A stretch of DNA of 18,564 bases, from positions 1 through 18,564 of the forward strand of contig JALHSX010000242.1 in the NCBI GenBank assembly GCA_022865445.1, in the 5' to 3' direction. The DNA is from Thermoplasmata archaeon. Lineage in GTDB: Archaea > Thermoplasmatota > Thermoplasmata > UBA10834. Shown here piece by piece: positions 12,797 through 18,564 of this stretch; within the stretch, counting starts at the first letter, position 1; each line of letters begins with the position of its first letter. Under the pieces are notes generated by a model, which was not told where the DNA came from, did not search any database, and was given only the letters and a program-made list of their open reading frames with translations. The translations under genes were made by a program, and so were the position numbers.

Positions 12797-13285
12797 CTAC
12801 TTCCCCTCCACGGGCTTAGCGAGCATGCGGTCGAGCAGCTTCTCGATCTCCGGGCCACGGTATCCGAGTGAGCCGCGGTCGACGTACGCGTGCTTCGTGC
12901 CCTCGTAACCGTGTCTCGGTGGCGGAAGCCTCAGGACCGGCTTGAGCCCTTTCACATCCGTGATCCTCGCTTCCCCCTTGTCAATGGCCTTTGCGAGCGA
13001 GAGTATCGATGTGTATTTCGAGTTCTCCTTGACGAACGCGTCGGTCAGCTTTCCGCCGCCCGTGACTTCGCCTTTCTGAAACAGCAGCCTCGCGACCGTC
13101 TCGTGCGAGAGCTCTCCCCATGTGACGTAGTCCTTCACGACCTGGAGCATCCCCTTGGTGGTGTCGTTCTGTGGGAGCACCACGCATTGGTTCACCCTCG
13201 TGAGCTTCATCATGTTCATCGTGACGACGGCCCCGTGCTGTATCTTCGCGTGCCCTCGAACCCTGACTATGGCCAATGCTGGCAT
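12797..13285 (-). CDS. rpl30: 50S ribosomal protein uL30
   Basis: The 162-residue protein is the long archaeal/eukaryotic (L7) form of uL30, not the 60-residue bacterial one. It starts M-P-A-L-A-I-V-R-V-R-G, continues with T-M-N-M-M-K-L-T-R-V-N-Q-C-V-V, and ends with the conserved archaeal tail containing L-R-L-P-P-P-R-H-G-Y. The ATG is one base after the uS5 TAG and is preceded by GGAGGTG-like bases. The frame runs 28 codons further upstream, but that stretch overlaps the uS5 end and is unlike the family. Confidence 0.95.
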   Translation of the reverse strand: MPALAIVRVRGHAKIQHGAVVTMNMMKLTRVNQCVVLPQNDTTKGMLQVVKDYVTWGELSHETVARLLFQKGEVTGGGKLTDAFVKENSKYTSILSLAKAIDKGEARITDVKGLKPVLRLPPPRHGYEGTKHAYVDRGSLGYRGPEIEKLLDRMLAKPVEGK

Positions 13286-13286
13286 G

Positions 13287-14012
13287 CTACTGCACCTCCT
13301 TCGGTGCTGATTCCGGGGGCTCGTCTGCCATCTCCGGGGGCTCTTCATCCTGAGGAGCTCCCGCGACATGGATCTGAACAGGGCCAGACACTATCTGGAG
13401 CCTGCTCTTCTGCTCTTCGGTGACTCTCAGCAGTGATGTCTTCCTGAGGGCCTCGAACGCAGCGATCGAGTTGTTGATCGTCGTCTTGGTGTGGCCTTTC
13501 GTGAACCCCCAAGCGTCCTTCACTCCCGCCATGCGGAGCACGCTCTTTGCGATGTCTCCAACTGCGAGCCCTGTTCCACGCGGAGCCGGTTTCAGTGAAA
13601 CGACGACCGAACCCGAGTGGCCGATCACCTCGAACGGAAGCGAATGAGGTGTCAAACAGCCGCATTGCCACGAGCCGCAGCCTCTCTTGACCTCGATGAC
13701 GTTCAGCTTGGCGACGTCTATCGCAGCTCTGATCGCAGGTCCGACCTCCTTGCCCTTGAGCCTTCCCAGACCGACGAAGCCGTCGTAGTTGCCCACGACG
13801 ACGGTGATCGCGAACCTCACCCTCCTGCCCGAGTCTGTCATCCTCTGAACCATGTTGACATCCAGAACCTCGTCGACCATGTCTGGCAGAAGGATGTCCA
13901 CGATCTCGGGCTCCCTCAGGGGCAGTCTTGCTCTCAGGGCCTCGCTCATGGTCGTTATCTTGCCCTCGGCCACAAGCCTGCCCAGCCTCGTCTTCGGTAT
14001 CCAATCACTCAT
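13287..14012 (-). CDS. rps5: 30S ribosomal protein uS5
   Basis: The 241-residue small-subunit protein has the double-stranded RNA-binding fold of uS5: R-M-T-D-S-G-R-R-V-R-F, V-V-V-G-N-Y-D-G-F-V-G-L-G, and the archaeal/eukaryotic G-C-G-S-W-Q-C-G-C segment followed by P-H-S-L-P-F. G-H-T-K-T-T-I-N-N lies in the C-terminal domain. The last 30 residues form an acidic Pro/Glu-rich tail. ATG at 14012 is chosen over a GTG at 14021 since GGAGGTG lies six bases before it; it overlaps the uL18 stop by 8 nt. Confidence 0.95.
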   Translation of the reverse strand: MSDWIPKTRLGRLVAEGKITTMSEALRARLPLREPEIVDILLPDMVDEVLDVNMVQRMTDSGRRVRFAITVVVGNYDGFVGLGRLKGKEVGPAIRAAIDVAKLNVIEVKRGCGSWQCGCLTPHSLPFEVIGHSGSVVVSLKPAPRGTGLAVGDIAKSVLRMAGVKDAWGFTKGHTKTTINNSIAAFEALRKTSLLRVTEEQKSRLQIVSGPVQIHVAGAPQDEEPPEMADEPPESAPKEVQ

Positions 14013-14514
14013 TGGTCGCACCTCCGATCTTGCCCTTCGCGCCTTCGAACATGGCAGCCGTGCCCTCTCGCATGTGCTTGCCCGTGATCCTGTCGTCCGT
14101 CGGCAGCATCTTGTCGCTGTGCGGCACGTCTATGCCAGCGTCGATGATGCCCCTCAGAGCGGCAAAGACGATCGCGCCCTTCGTCGGCTTCCTGAGCCCT
14201 ATGTCCAGCACAGCCTTTTCCAGGCCCTTCTCCTTGGCCCTCTTGCCTGCCAAGAGGCCCGTTAGGTAGGCGCCCGGCGTGCTCTTGCCCGAGCCGGTCC
14301 ATCCGAGCTTCTCCAGCTCGGTCGAGACCGCGGAAGCGAGAATGACATCGCCGTCTGCCTTATACTCGACGAACTGCACGCGCACATTGCGGTTGGATTT
14401 TCGTACGACAGCTCTTGCCATACGGCCTCTGATAAGCGCGGCCCTGTGCCTGTAATCCGTTCTTCCCTCTCTTCTTCTTCTGAACGGAACTCTAGATCTT
14501 GGTCCTGTAGCCAT
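14005..14514 (-). CDS. rpl18: 50S ribosomal protein uL18
   Basis: The 169-residue protein binds 5S rRNA with uL5 in the central protuberance. It begins M-A-T-G-P-R-S-R-V-P-F-R-R-R-R-E-G-R-T-D-Y, a clear archaeal/eukaryotic L5 motif, and has A-Y-L-T-G-L-L-A-G-K-R-A and D-I-G-L-R-K-P-T-K-G. ATG at 14514 follows AAGGAG at eight bases; the in-frame GTG at 14523 is too close to that site. It follows the eL19 stop (14520) by five bases. Confidence 0.95.
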   Translation of the reverse strand: MATGPRSRVPFRRRREGRTDYRHRAALIRGRMARAVVRKSNRNVRVQFVEYKADGDVILASAVSTELEKLGWTGSGKSTPGAYLTGLLAGKRAKEKGLEKAVLDIGLRKPTKGAIVFAALRGIIDAGIDVPHSDKMLPTDDRITGKHMREGTAAMFEGAKGKIGGATNE

Positions 14515-14519
14515 GTCAC

Positions 14520-14969
14520 TCACTCCTTCAGGATATCCTCAGACTTCAGGTGCGATACCAAGTGCGATTTGTTCTTGAACACCCCACCCTTTGCCTTGAG
14601 GTAGTATATGCGGTATGTCGAGGGGTCGATCTTGCCCGTGTCTCTGAGCTCCTTGAGCTTCCTTCGGATGGGCCTGATGGCCTGCATCCAGCGCTCCTTC
14701 GAGGGCTTCCTCGCTCCCTTCCGGCCCCGTCTCGAGCCGTGTCCCGTCTGTCTGCCCTTTCTCTTCTGCGCCTTCTCGAACTCGGCTCTTCCTCTGGAGA
14801 CTCCTTTCTTCTGCCTCGCGACGATCGTTCCCGAGTTGATGAGCATCCTGACATCTGCCCGGGTGATGGCGTCGGAGACGTCCTCTGAGCGGTTCGGATC
14901 TACCCAGACTCTGTTCACGCCGCACTTGAGGAGCTCTGAGGCCATCCTTCGCTGGTTCTTGAGATTCAT
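14520..14969 (-). CDS. rpl19e: 50S ribosomal protein eL19
   Basis: The 149-residue protein is absent from bacteria and marks this operon as archaeal. It starts with the canonical M-N-L-K-N-Q-R-R-M-A-S-E-L-L-K-C-G, continues with R-V-W-V-D-P, and has the Arg/Lys/Gly-rich linker G-H-G-S-R-R-G-R-K-G-A-R followed by a helical C-terminus with the Y-R-x-Y-Y-L-K-A-K-G-G motif. It begins three bases after the eL32 stop. Confidence 0.96.
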   Translation of the reverse strand: MNLKNQRRMASELLKCGVNRVWVDPNRSEDVSDAITRADVRMLINSGTIVARQKKGVSRGRAEFEKAQKRKGRQTGHGSRRGRKGARKPSKERWMQAIRPIRRKLKELRDTGKIDPSTYRIYYLKAKGGVFKNKSHLVSHLKSEDILKE

Positions 14970-14972
14970 CTA

Positions 14973-15794
14973 TCATCCGCTCCTGTTGAGCACTCTGATT
15001 CCAAGCTCGTCCGCCTTGACCTCGATCTCTTGGCGCTTCCTCATGCCGACCGAATGGGCCACTCTTGCGGCTTCCAGCTCGGGCCTGATCTTCTCGAGGT
15101 CCTTGGCGTTCCATACCAGGACTTCCTTGAATCCTGACGGGTGAAGGAACCTGGCGTCCTTCGGGGAGCCGTACCCTATCGACACGACGTTCGGCCTGTA
15201 GGCGTAGTGCTGTCTCATCTTCGAGTGGTCTCCCTGAGGCTTCCGCCACTTGACGTTCTGGAGCCTCTTTCTCCTGTGCCACTCCTGCCTGAGGAACGTC
15301 GGCCTTCGGGCGTGGATCTCCGCTCTCTTCCGGAGCGCGTACAAGGTCTCCTTCGAGAGCTTGGGCTTGAGCTTCACCTTGTAGCCCTCGTCCTCTTCGA
15401 TCTTGACCTCTTCGTCCTCCTTCTCACCCTTCTTGGCCTTCTCCTTCGGCTTCTTCTCATCGGCTCCCTTCCCGGCCTTTTCTTCTTTCTTCTCTGCGGC
15501 CTTCTTGGGAACCGTCTTGACCTTCCTGGACTTGACGGACGGCTTTGGCTTCTCTCCCTCGTCCTCCTTGGGCTCCGCCTGGACCTTCAGGTCTTCCTTC
15601 CAGTGCTCGATAGTTTTAGGGCCCGCTCCCTTGAGGTGCTCGTGTATCTCCTTCGTCTTTTCCTCGTCTGCGAGGGCGGCCGCGAGTTCCTTCGGCGACC
15701 TGACGCCAATGGCTTCGAGCTTCGGGATATATTCCTCCTTGAACATGTGGAGCTTCATGAATTCGTCATGGTGTGCTGGTTTCTTTTCTGCCAA
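14973..15794 (-). CDS. rpl32e: 50S ribosomal protein eL32 with long charged N-terminal extension
   Basis: The conserved eL32 domain is the last 130 residues or so: R-P-T-F-L-R-Q-E-W-H-R, W-R-K-P-Q-G-D-H-S-K-M-R, and G-Y-G-S-P-K-D-A-R-F-L-H-P-S-G. Before it lie about 140 extra residues: a helical region (about 15-75) ending G-A-G-P-K-T-I-E-H-W that resembles a helix-hairpin-helix, and a Lys/Glu-rich low-complexity linker (about 80-140). N-terminal extensions with HhH-like domains are known in haloarchaeal eL32. I place the start at TTG 15794, five bases after GGAGGTGA; GTG at 15803, overlapping the uL6 stop as GTGA, is possible. Extension upstream of that is the shadow of uL6. Confidence 0.9.
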   Translation of the reverse strand: MAEKKPAHHDEFMKLHMFKEEYIPKLEAIGVRSPKELAAALADEEKTKEIHEHLKGAGPKTIEHWKEDLKVQAEPKEDEGEKPKPSVKSRKVKTVPKKAAEKKEEKAGKGADEKKPKEKAKKGEKEDEEVKIEEDEGYKVKLKPKLSKETLYALRKRAEIHARRPTFLRQEWHRRKRLQNVKWRKPQGDHSKMRQHYAYRPNVVSIGYGSPKDARFLHPSGFKEVLVWNAKDLEKIRPELEAARVAHSVGMRKRQEIEVKADELGIRVLNRSG

Positions 15795-15799
15795 CGCGT

Positions 15800-16339
15800 T
15801 CACCTCCCCGGCTTCTCGACGATGTAGATGCCATCCTGGAAGACCCTCGGGTCGAACCCTTTGATCTTGGTGGCTCGTTCGATGTTCGCGGCTGTCTGTC
15901 CCACGTCCTCGACGTTGGGGCCGTTCAGCAGCACCTGATCTCCCTTGACGGTGACCTTGGTGTCGCCCAGTATCTTCGTCTTCCTCGGGCACTTCTCTCC
16001 AAGGAAGTTCTCGACCACGAAGGTGTCGCCCTTGATCGCGGTCTTGATCGGGACGTGAGCGTACACGATCTTCATCTTGTACTCGAATCCTTTGGTCGCG
16101 CCCACGAACATGTTCCTTATGTGCGCGCCATAGGTGCCCACGAGCGCCTTCTCCTTCTTTCTGGGCATCTCGCTCGAGACAATGACGTGCTTTCCCTTCA
16201 TTTCGAGCTTCACCCTCGGGTGGGAGAGCCTCTTCGAGATCTCCCCCTGGGGTCCCTTGACCTTGACGACGCCTCCGTCAAGCGTAACATGGACCTTCTC
16301 GGGGACCTCGATCTCGTCCTTCAGCAAACCTAGTCGCAT
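15800..16339 (-). CDS. rpl6: 50S ribosomal protein uL6
   Basis: The 179-residue protein has the duplicated uL6 fold: I-E-V-P-E-K-V-H-V, V-K-V-K-G-P-Q-G-E, then G-A-H-I-R-N-M-F-V-G-A-T-K-G-F and a C-terminal repeat ending F-Q-D-G-I-Y-I-V. It contacts the sarcin-ricin loop region. ATG at 16339 is preceded by GAGGTG at six bases, so the in-frame GTG at 16348 is less likely. The start follows the uS8 stop (16350) by ten bases. Confidence 0.95.
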   Translation of the reverse strand: MRLGLLKDEIEVPEKVHVTLDGGVVKVKGPQGEISKRLSHPRVKLEMKGKHVIVSSEMPRKKEKALVGTYGAHIRNMFVGATKGFEYKMKIVYAHVPIKTAIKGDTFVVENFLGEKCPRKTKILGDTKVTVKGDQVLLNGPNVEDVGQTAANIERATKIKGFDPRVFQDGIYIVEKPGR

Positions 16340-16349
16340 TGTGAACACC

Positions 16350-16739
16350 TCAATACACGAACGCCAGCAGCTTTCCGCCGACGCCTCCTTTCTTTGCTTC
16401 CATATGAGTCACGACGCCTTTGGTCGTCGTGAGTATGAGAACGCCGAAGTCCTGCGCGGGCAGATACCTGGCCTCGTACTTCTCGAGGTCGGCCACTTTG
16501 ACGGAGTATCTCGGCCTGATGACTCCGCAATCGTTTATCTGGCCTGAGAGGGCGACCCTGAATATCCTGCTCCTCCCGTCCTCGACGAGCTCGAACTGCT
16601 TGATGTAGCCGCTCTCCTGCATGACCTTGAGCACGCGGCCTACAAGCTTCGAAGACGGGCGGACCGTGCACTCGCCCTTGCCGACCTTCTCCGCGTTCTT
16701 GATGACCGACATCGCATCGTTTAGAGTATCCTGTAGCAT
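16350..16739 (-). CDS. rps8: 30S ribosomal protein uS8
   Basis: The 129-residue 16S rRNA-binding protein has the full archaeal length. It begins M-L-Q-D-T-L-N-D-A-M-S-V-I-K-N-A-E, has I-R-P-R-Y-S-V-K in the middle and ends with T-T-K-G-V-V-T-H-M-E-A, G-G-V-G-G-K-L-L-A-F-V-Y, the canonical C-terminus. GAGGTGAG precedes the ATG, which lies 11 bases after the uS14 stop. Confidence 0.96.
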   Translation of the reverse strand: MLQDTLNDAMSVIKNAEKVGKGECTVRPSSKLVGRVLKVMQESGYIKQFELVEDGRSRIFRVALSGQINDCGVIRPRYSVKVADLEKYEARYLPAQDFGVLILTTTKGVVTHMEAKKGGVGGKLLAFVY

Positions 16740-16750
16740 GTCATCTCACC

Positions 16751-16897
16751 TCATGAGTACTTCCTGAAACCGATGTGTGGCGCGATCTCCCTGAAGCACT
16801 GCCTGCACAGATGCATTCCGTACCTTCGGATCAGGCCCCTCTTCCTTCCGCATCTGGTGCATCCGATGGTTCTTCCGAACTTCTTCTTGGGCTTCAA
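16751..16897 (-). CDS. rps14: 30S ribosomal protein uS14, zinc-binding archaeal form
   Basis: The 48-residue gene is short and starts with TTG. Translation gives M-K-P-K-K-K-F-G-R-T-I-G-C13-T-R-C16-G-R-K-R-G-L, then R-R-Y-G-M-H-L-C31-R-Q-C34-F-R-E-I-A and G-F-R-K-Y-S at the end. The two CxxC pairs are the zinc site of uS14 and the C-terminal G-F-x-K-Y is the family signature. The TTG at 16897 overlaps the uL5 stop (TTGA) and follows GGAGGTG by five bases. Position between uL5 and uS8 is the expected one. Confidence 0.95.
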   Translation of the reverse strand: MKPKKKFGRTIGCTRCGRKRGLIRRYGMHLCRQCFREIAPHIGFRKYS

Positions 16898-17406
16898 TCG
16901 ACCACCTCCACACCGAACTTCGATTTGACGAACTGCATGCCTTCCTTCTTGGTCACCCTGTGGTGCTTCGGAAGCTTCGTTCGCATTATCTTCCTCTTCT
17001 GAACCCTTCTGCCGGGTCGGCCTATGGCAGTCGTCACATCGAGGCCGAATATCCCTATTTCGGGGTCGTATTTCATGCCCGGGAAATCCGTGTAATCCTG
17101 TATCCCGAACGAGAAGTTCCCCTCGGTGTCGAACGAATAATTCGCAATCCTGTTATCCCTGATCCAGAAGGCCTTCTTCACGAACTCCTCGGCTTCGCTC
17201 CTTCTCAGCGTCACCTTGCATCCTATCTGCATGCCCTCTCTGATGCCAAGGTCCCTGTTGGTCGTCTTCGCGATGGTCCGAATGGGTTTCTTGCCAGTGA
17301 CCATCTGCAGGACCTTTTCCGCTTTGATGAGTCTCTCGCCTGCGTCGCCAACGCCTATGTTGATGACGGCCTTCTCGAGCCGGATGTCCATCATCTTGTT
17401 GGTCAT
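16894..17406 (-). CDS. rpl5: 50S ribosomal protein uL5
   Basis: The 170-residue 5S rRNA-binding protein contacts P-site tRNA. It shows K-A-V-I-N-I-G-V-G near the start, T-G-K-K-P-I-R-T-I-A-K-T-T-N-R-D, L-G-I-R-E-G-M-Q-I-G-C-K-V-T-L-R, and D-P-E-I-G-I-F-G-L-D-V, the archaeal form. Its ATG overlaps the eS4 stop (ATGA), so translation is coupled. Confidence 0.96.
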   Translation of the reverse strand: MTNKMMDIRLEKAVINIGVGDAGERLIKAEKVLQMVTGKKPIRTIAKTTNRDLGIREGMQIGCKVTLRRSEAEEFVKKAFWIRDNRIANYSFDTEGNFSFGIQDYTDFPGMKYDPEIGIFGLDVTTAIGRPGRRVQKRKIMRTKLPKHHRVTKKEGMQFVKSKFGVEVVD

Positions 17407-18113
17407 GCGGCCTTCGCCTCCATCAGCTTGATCTCGGGGGCCTTGTCGCCGATGACGAAGACGTTCTCCTTCACGGTCTCGAAGCCCTCCTTGAATGTCA
17501 CCAGGTTCGGAGCCGACCCTCTCTTGATCTGGTAGTTCTCTATGATTTGGACTGAGCCAGGGTGCGACCCCCCGACCAGGAACGCGATGCTCCCCTTATC
17601 CAGCTTGAACGCCTTCATGATCTTCTGGGACGGTAGCTCGATCTTGAGCACATCACCCGTGCTGTACTGGTCCTTGGGAAGGAGGATGCATCTGCCGTCG
17701 TGCATGTTCAGCTGCACCTTGCCCTTCCTCACGACCTTCTTGTCATCGACCCTCGCGAGCTTCCAGTCCTTCTCACTATCGTCGATGGGGATCAGCTGAA
17801 GCTTCGCCTTGTAGTCGATCAGCATCCTGAAGCTCTGCTTCGTCTTGAGGACAGTTACGACGTCCATGAGCCCGACTGGGAACTTGTAGTTCGTGACGAT
17901 CTTTCCGTCCACCGCGATGGTCCTGCTGCCGATGATGAACCTCGCCTCTCTCGAGTTGTCGCACAGCTTGAGCATGTCCCTGACGACCGCAAGGAGCGGC
18001 ATCGATTCTTGGGTTCCGTGCGGGCCTGGGCTCGGCTTCGTGATCCAGTGGCTCGTCTTCCTGGGAACTGCCCAGCTCTTCGGCGCTGCCATCCTCTTGA
18101 TGTGTTTCTTCAT
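17403..18113 (-). CDS. rps4e: 30S ribosomal protein eS4
   Basis: The 236-residue protein occurs in archaea and eukaryotes only. It begins K-R-M-A-A-P-K-S-W-A-V-P-R-K, has the S4 RNA-binding region near 40-100 (I-I-G-S-R-T-I-A-V-D-G-K and P-V-G-L-M-D-V-V), then a central domain and a KOW-like C-terminal segment with F-L-V-G-G-S-H-P-G. Between uL24 (gap 6 bp) and uL5 (4-nt overlap) is its standard archaeal place. Confidence 0.96.
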   Translation of the reverse strand: MKKHIKRMAAPKSWAVPRKTSHWITKPSPGPHGTQESMPLLAVVRDMLKLCDNSREARFIIGSRTIAVDGKIVTNYKFPVGLMDVVTVLKTKQSFRMLIDYKAKLQLIPIDDSEKDWKLARVDDKKVVRKGKVQLNMHDGRCILLPKDQYSTGDVLKIELPSQKIMKAFKLDKGSIAFLVGGSHPGSVQIIENYQIKRGSAPNLVTFKEGFETVKENVFVIGDKAPEIKLMEAKAA

Positions 18114-18119
18114 CGCAAA

Positions 18120-18491
18120 TCACGCTCCCTTGAGGCTGTCCAGTTTCTCCTTTCTCCAGGGGTCGGACAGGTCAAGTTTGGTCAACAGGACGTTCGAAGG
18201 GTCGACAGGCTTCGGCTTCTGCGTGCCATCGGCCTTCGGAACGGTGACGTTCTCGATTATGAGCTTCAGGCTCTTGAGGTCGACACTGGCTACCTTGGCC
18301 TCAGACGTCTTGAAGTCCTTGTCCCCTCTGATGACCCGCACCGTGTCTCCCTTGCGGACCGCTACTGATCGGACGTTGTACTCCTTCATGAGAGCAGAAT
18401 CCAGGTGCGCGGACACCATCCTCCTCTTCTTGTGAAGCGGTGCGTTCGCTCTCGCCTTCCTCTGCTTCCTAGCCTTCGTGCTCGTTGTCAT
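18120..18491 (-). CDS. rpl24: 50S ribosomal protein uL24
   Basis: The 123-residue protein initiates 50S assembly and lies at the exit tunnel. It carries A-R-K-Q-R-K-A-R-A-N-A-P-L-H and the KOW motif R-K-G-D-T-V-R-V-I-R-G-D, then N-V-L-L-T-K-L-D-L-S-D-P-W-R. ATG at 18491 is 13 bp downstream of the uL14 stop, with GAGGGGCGAG before it. Confidence 0.96.
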   Translation of the reverse strand: MTTSTKARKQRKARANAPLHKKRRMVSAHLDSALMKEYNVRSVAVRKGDTVRVIRGDKDFKTSEAKVASVDLKSLKLIIENVTVPKADGTQKPKPVDPSNVLLTKLDLSDPWRKEKLDSLKGA

Positions 18492-18504
18492 TCTCGCTCG
18501 CCCC

Positions 18505-18564
18505 TCACACTATCATCGAGGCAGTTGCCGCGATCCTGGGCCATCTCTCAGCCGCTTCTCGCGC
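18505..18564 (-). CDS. rpl14: 50S ribosomal protein uL14 (partial, N-terminus beyond window)
   Basis: Only the last 19 codons and the TGA are in the window. They read A-R-E-A-A-E-R-W-P-R-I-A-A-T-A-S-M-I-V, matching the archaeal uL14 C-terminus (W-P-R-I-A-S-x-A-S-x-I). Position directly before uL24 is the expected operon order. Confidence 0.88.
   Translation of the reverse strand, partial: AREAAERWPRIAATASMIV

Noticed and set aside
15141..15827. Long plus-strand open frames opposite eL32 and likewise opposite cbf5 (8395-9072), Leu/Arg-rich
   Set aside because: Antisense shadows caused by GC-rich, Lys/Glu-rich coding on the other strand; no start signals or family pattern.
15804..15992. Longer eL32 start inside uL6
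   Set aside because: Composition is that of a shifted uL6 frame, and GGAGGTGA with a nearby start lies at the uL6 stop.
1..18564. CRISPR arrays, insertion sequences, tRNA or rRNA genes
   Set aside because: No regularly spaced direct repeats, transposase-like frames, terminal inverted repeats or tRNA cloverleaf patterns were seen on either strand by eye.

Overview
The window is archaeal. Its right half is the archaeal spc-type ribosomal protein operon, all on the minus strand. It contains the archaeal/eukaryotic-type proteins eS4, eL32 and eL19, archaeal SecY, a DUF106 (EMC3/YidC-like) insertase, archaeal cytidylate kinase and Cbf5. Moderately high GC, TATA-like boxes 27-30 nt upstream of several start codons (leaderless or near-leaderless transcripts) and a spc-to-cbf5 string without adk, L34e or L14e are compatible with a Thermoplasmatota-like euryarchaeon. 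The lineage is an inference, not a proof.

Right part (8512-18564, minus strand, read right to left): uL14 (partial), uL24, eS4, uL5, uS14, uS8, uL6, eL32, eL19, uL18, uS5, uL30, uL15, SecY, DUF106 protein, Cmk, Cbf5. Genes overlap or are a few bases apart, most with GGAGGTG-like ribosome binding sites, so this looks like one long translationally coupled transcription unit. It makes 50S/30S proteins, the translocon pore, a membrane insertase and an rRNA pseudouridine synthase together. uS14 is a 48-residue zinc protein with a TTG start and is easy to miss.

Middle (4364-8524, plus strand): a divergent promoter region, then a 963-residue protein with about six membrane helices, a coiled coil of some 460 residues and a C-terminal KaiC/RecA-like domain whose Walker A and B motifs are degenerate. 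It is followed by a complete MBL/beta-CASP nuclease-like protein that converges on cbf5 with a 13-bp overlap.

Left part (1-4363, minus strand): a candidate undescribed cassette. A class I methyltransferase with a TPR-like C-terminus is followed by three tandem, diverged paralogues of a 119-127-residue membrane protein. These share a YPY/YPF motif, a Trp exactly 20 residues later and a C-terminal Y-x-x-Y-x-R tail. Next comes a radical SAM/SPASM enzyme whose start codon lies inside the tail-coding end of the third paralogue. The three small genes and the methyltransferase gene each have their own TATA-like box at leaderless distance. The hypothesis is that the SPASM enzyme (perhaps with the methyltransferase) modifies the small membrane proteins, possibly at the conserved Tyr tail. 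At the left edge lies a partial RadA/KaiC-like protein that has lost both Walker motifs, so the window holds two inactive-looking RecA-fold proteins.
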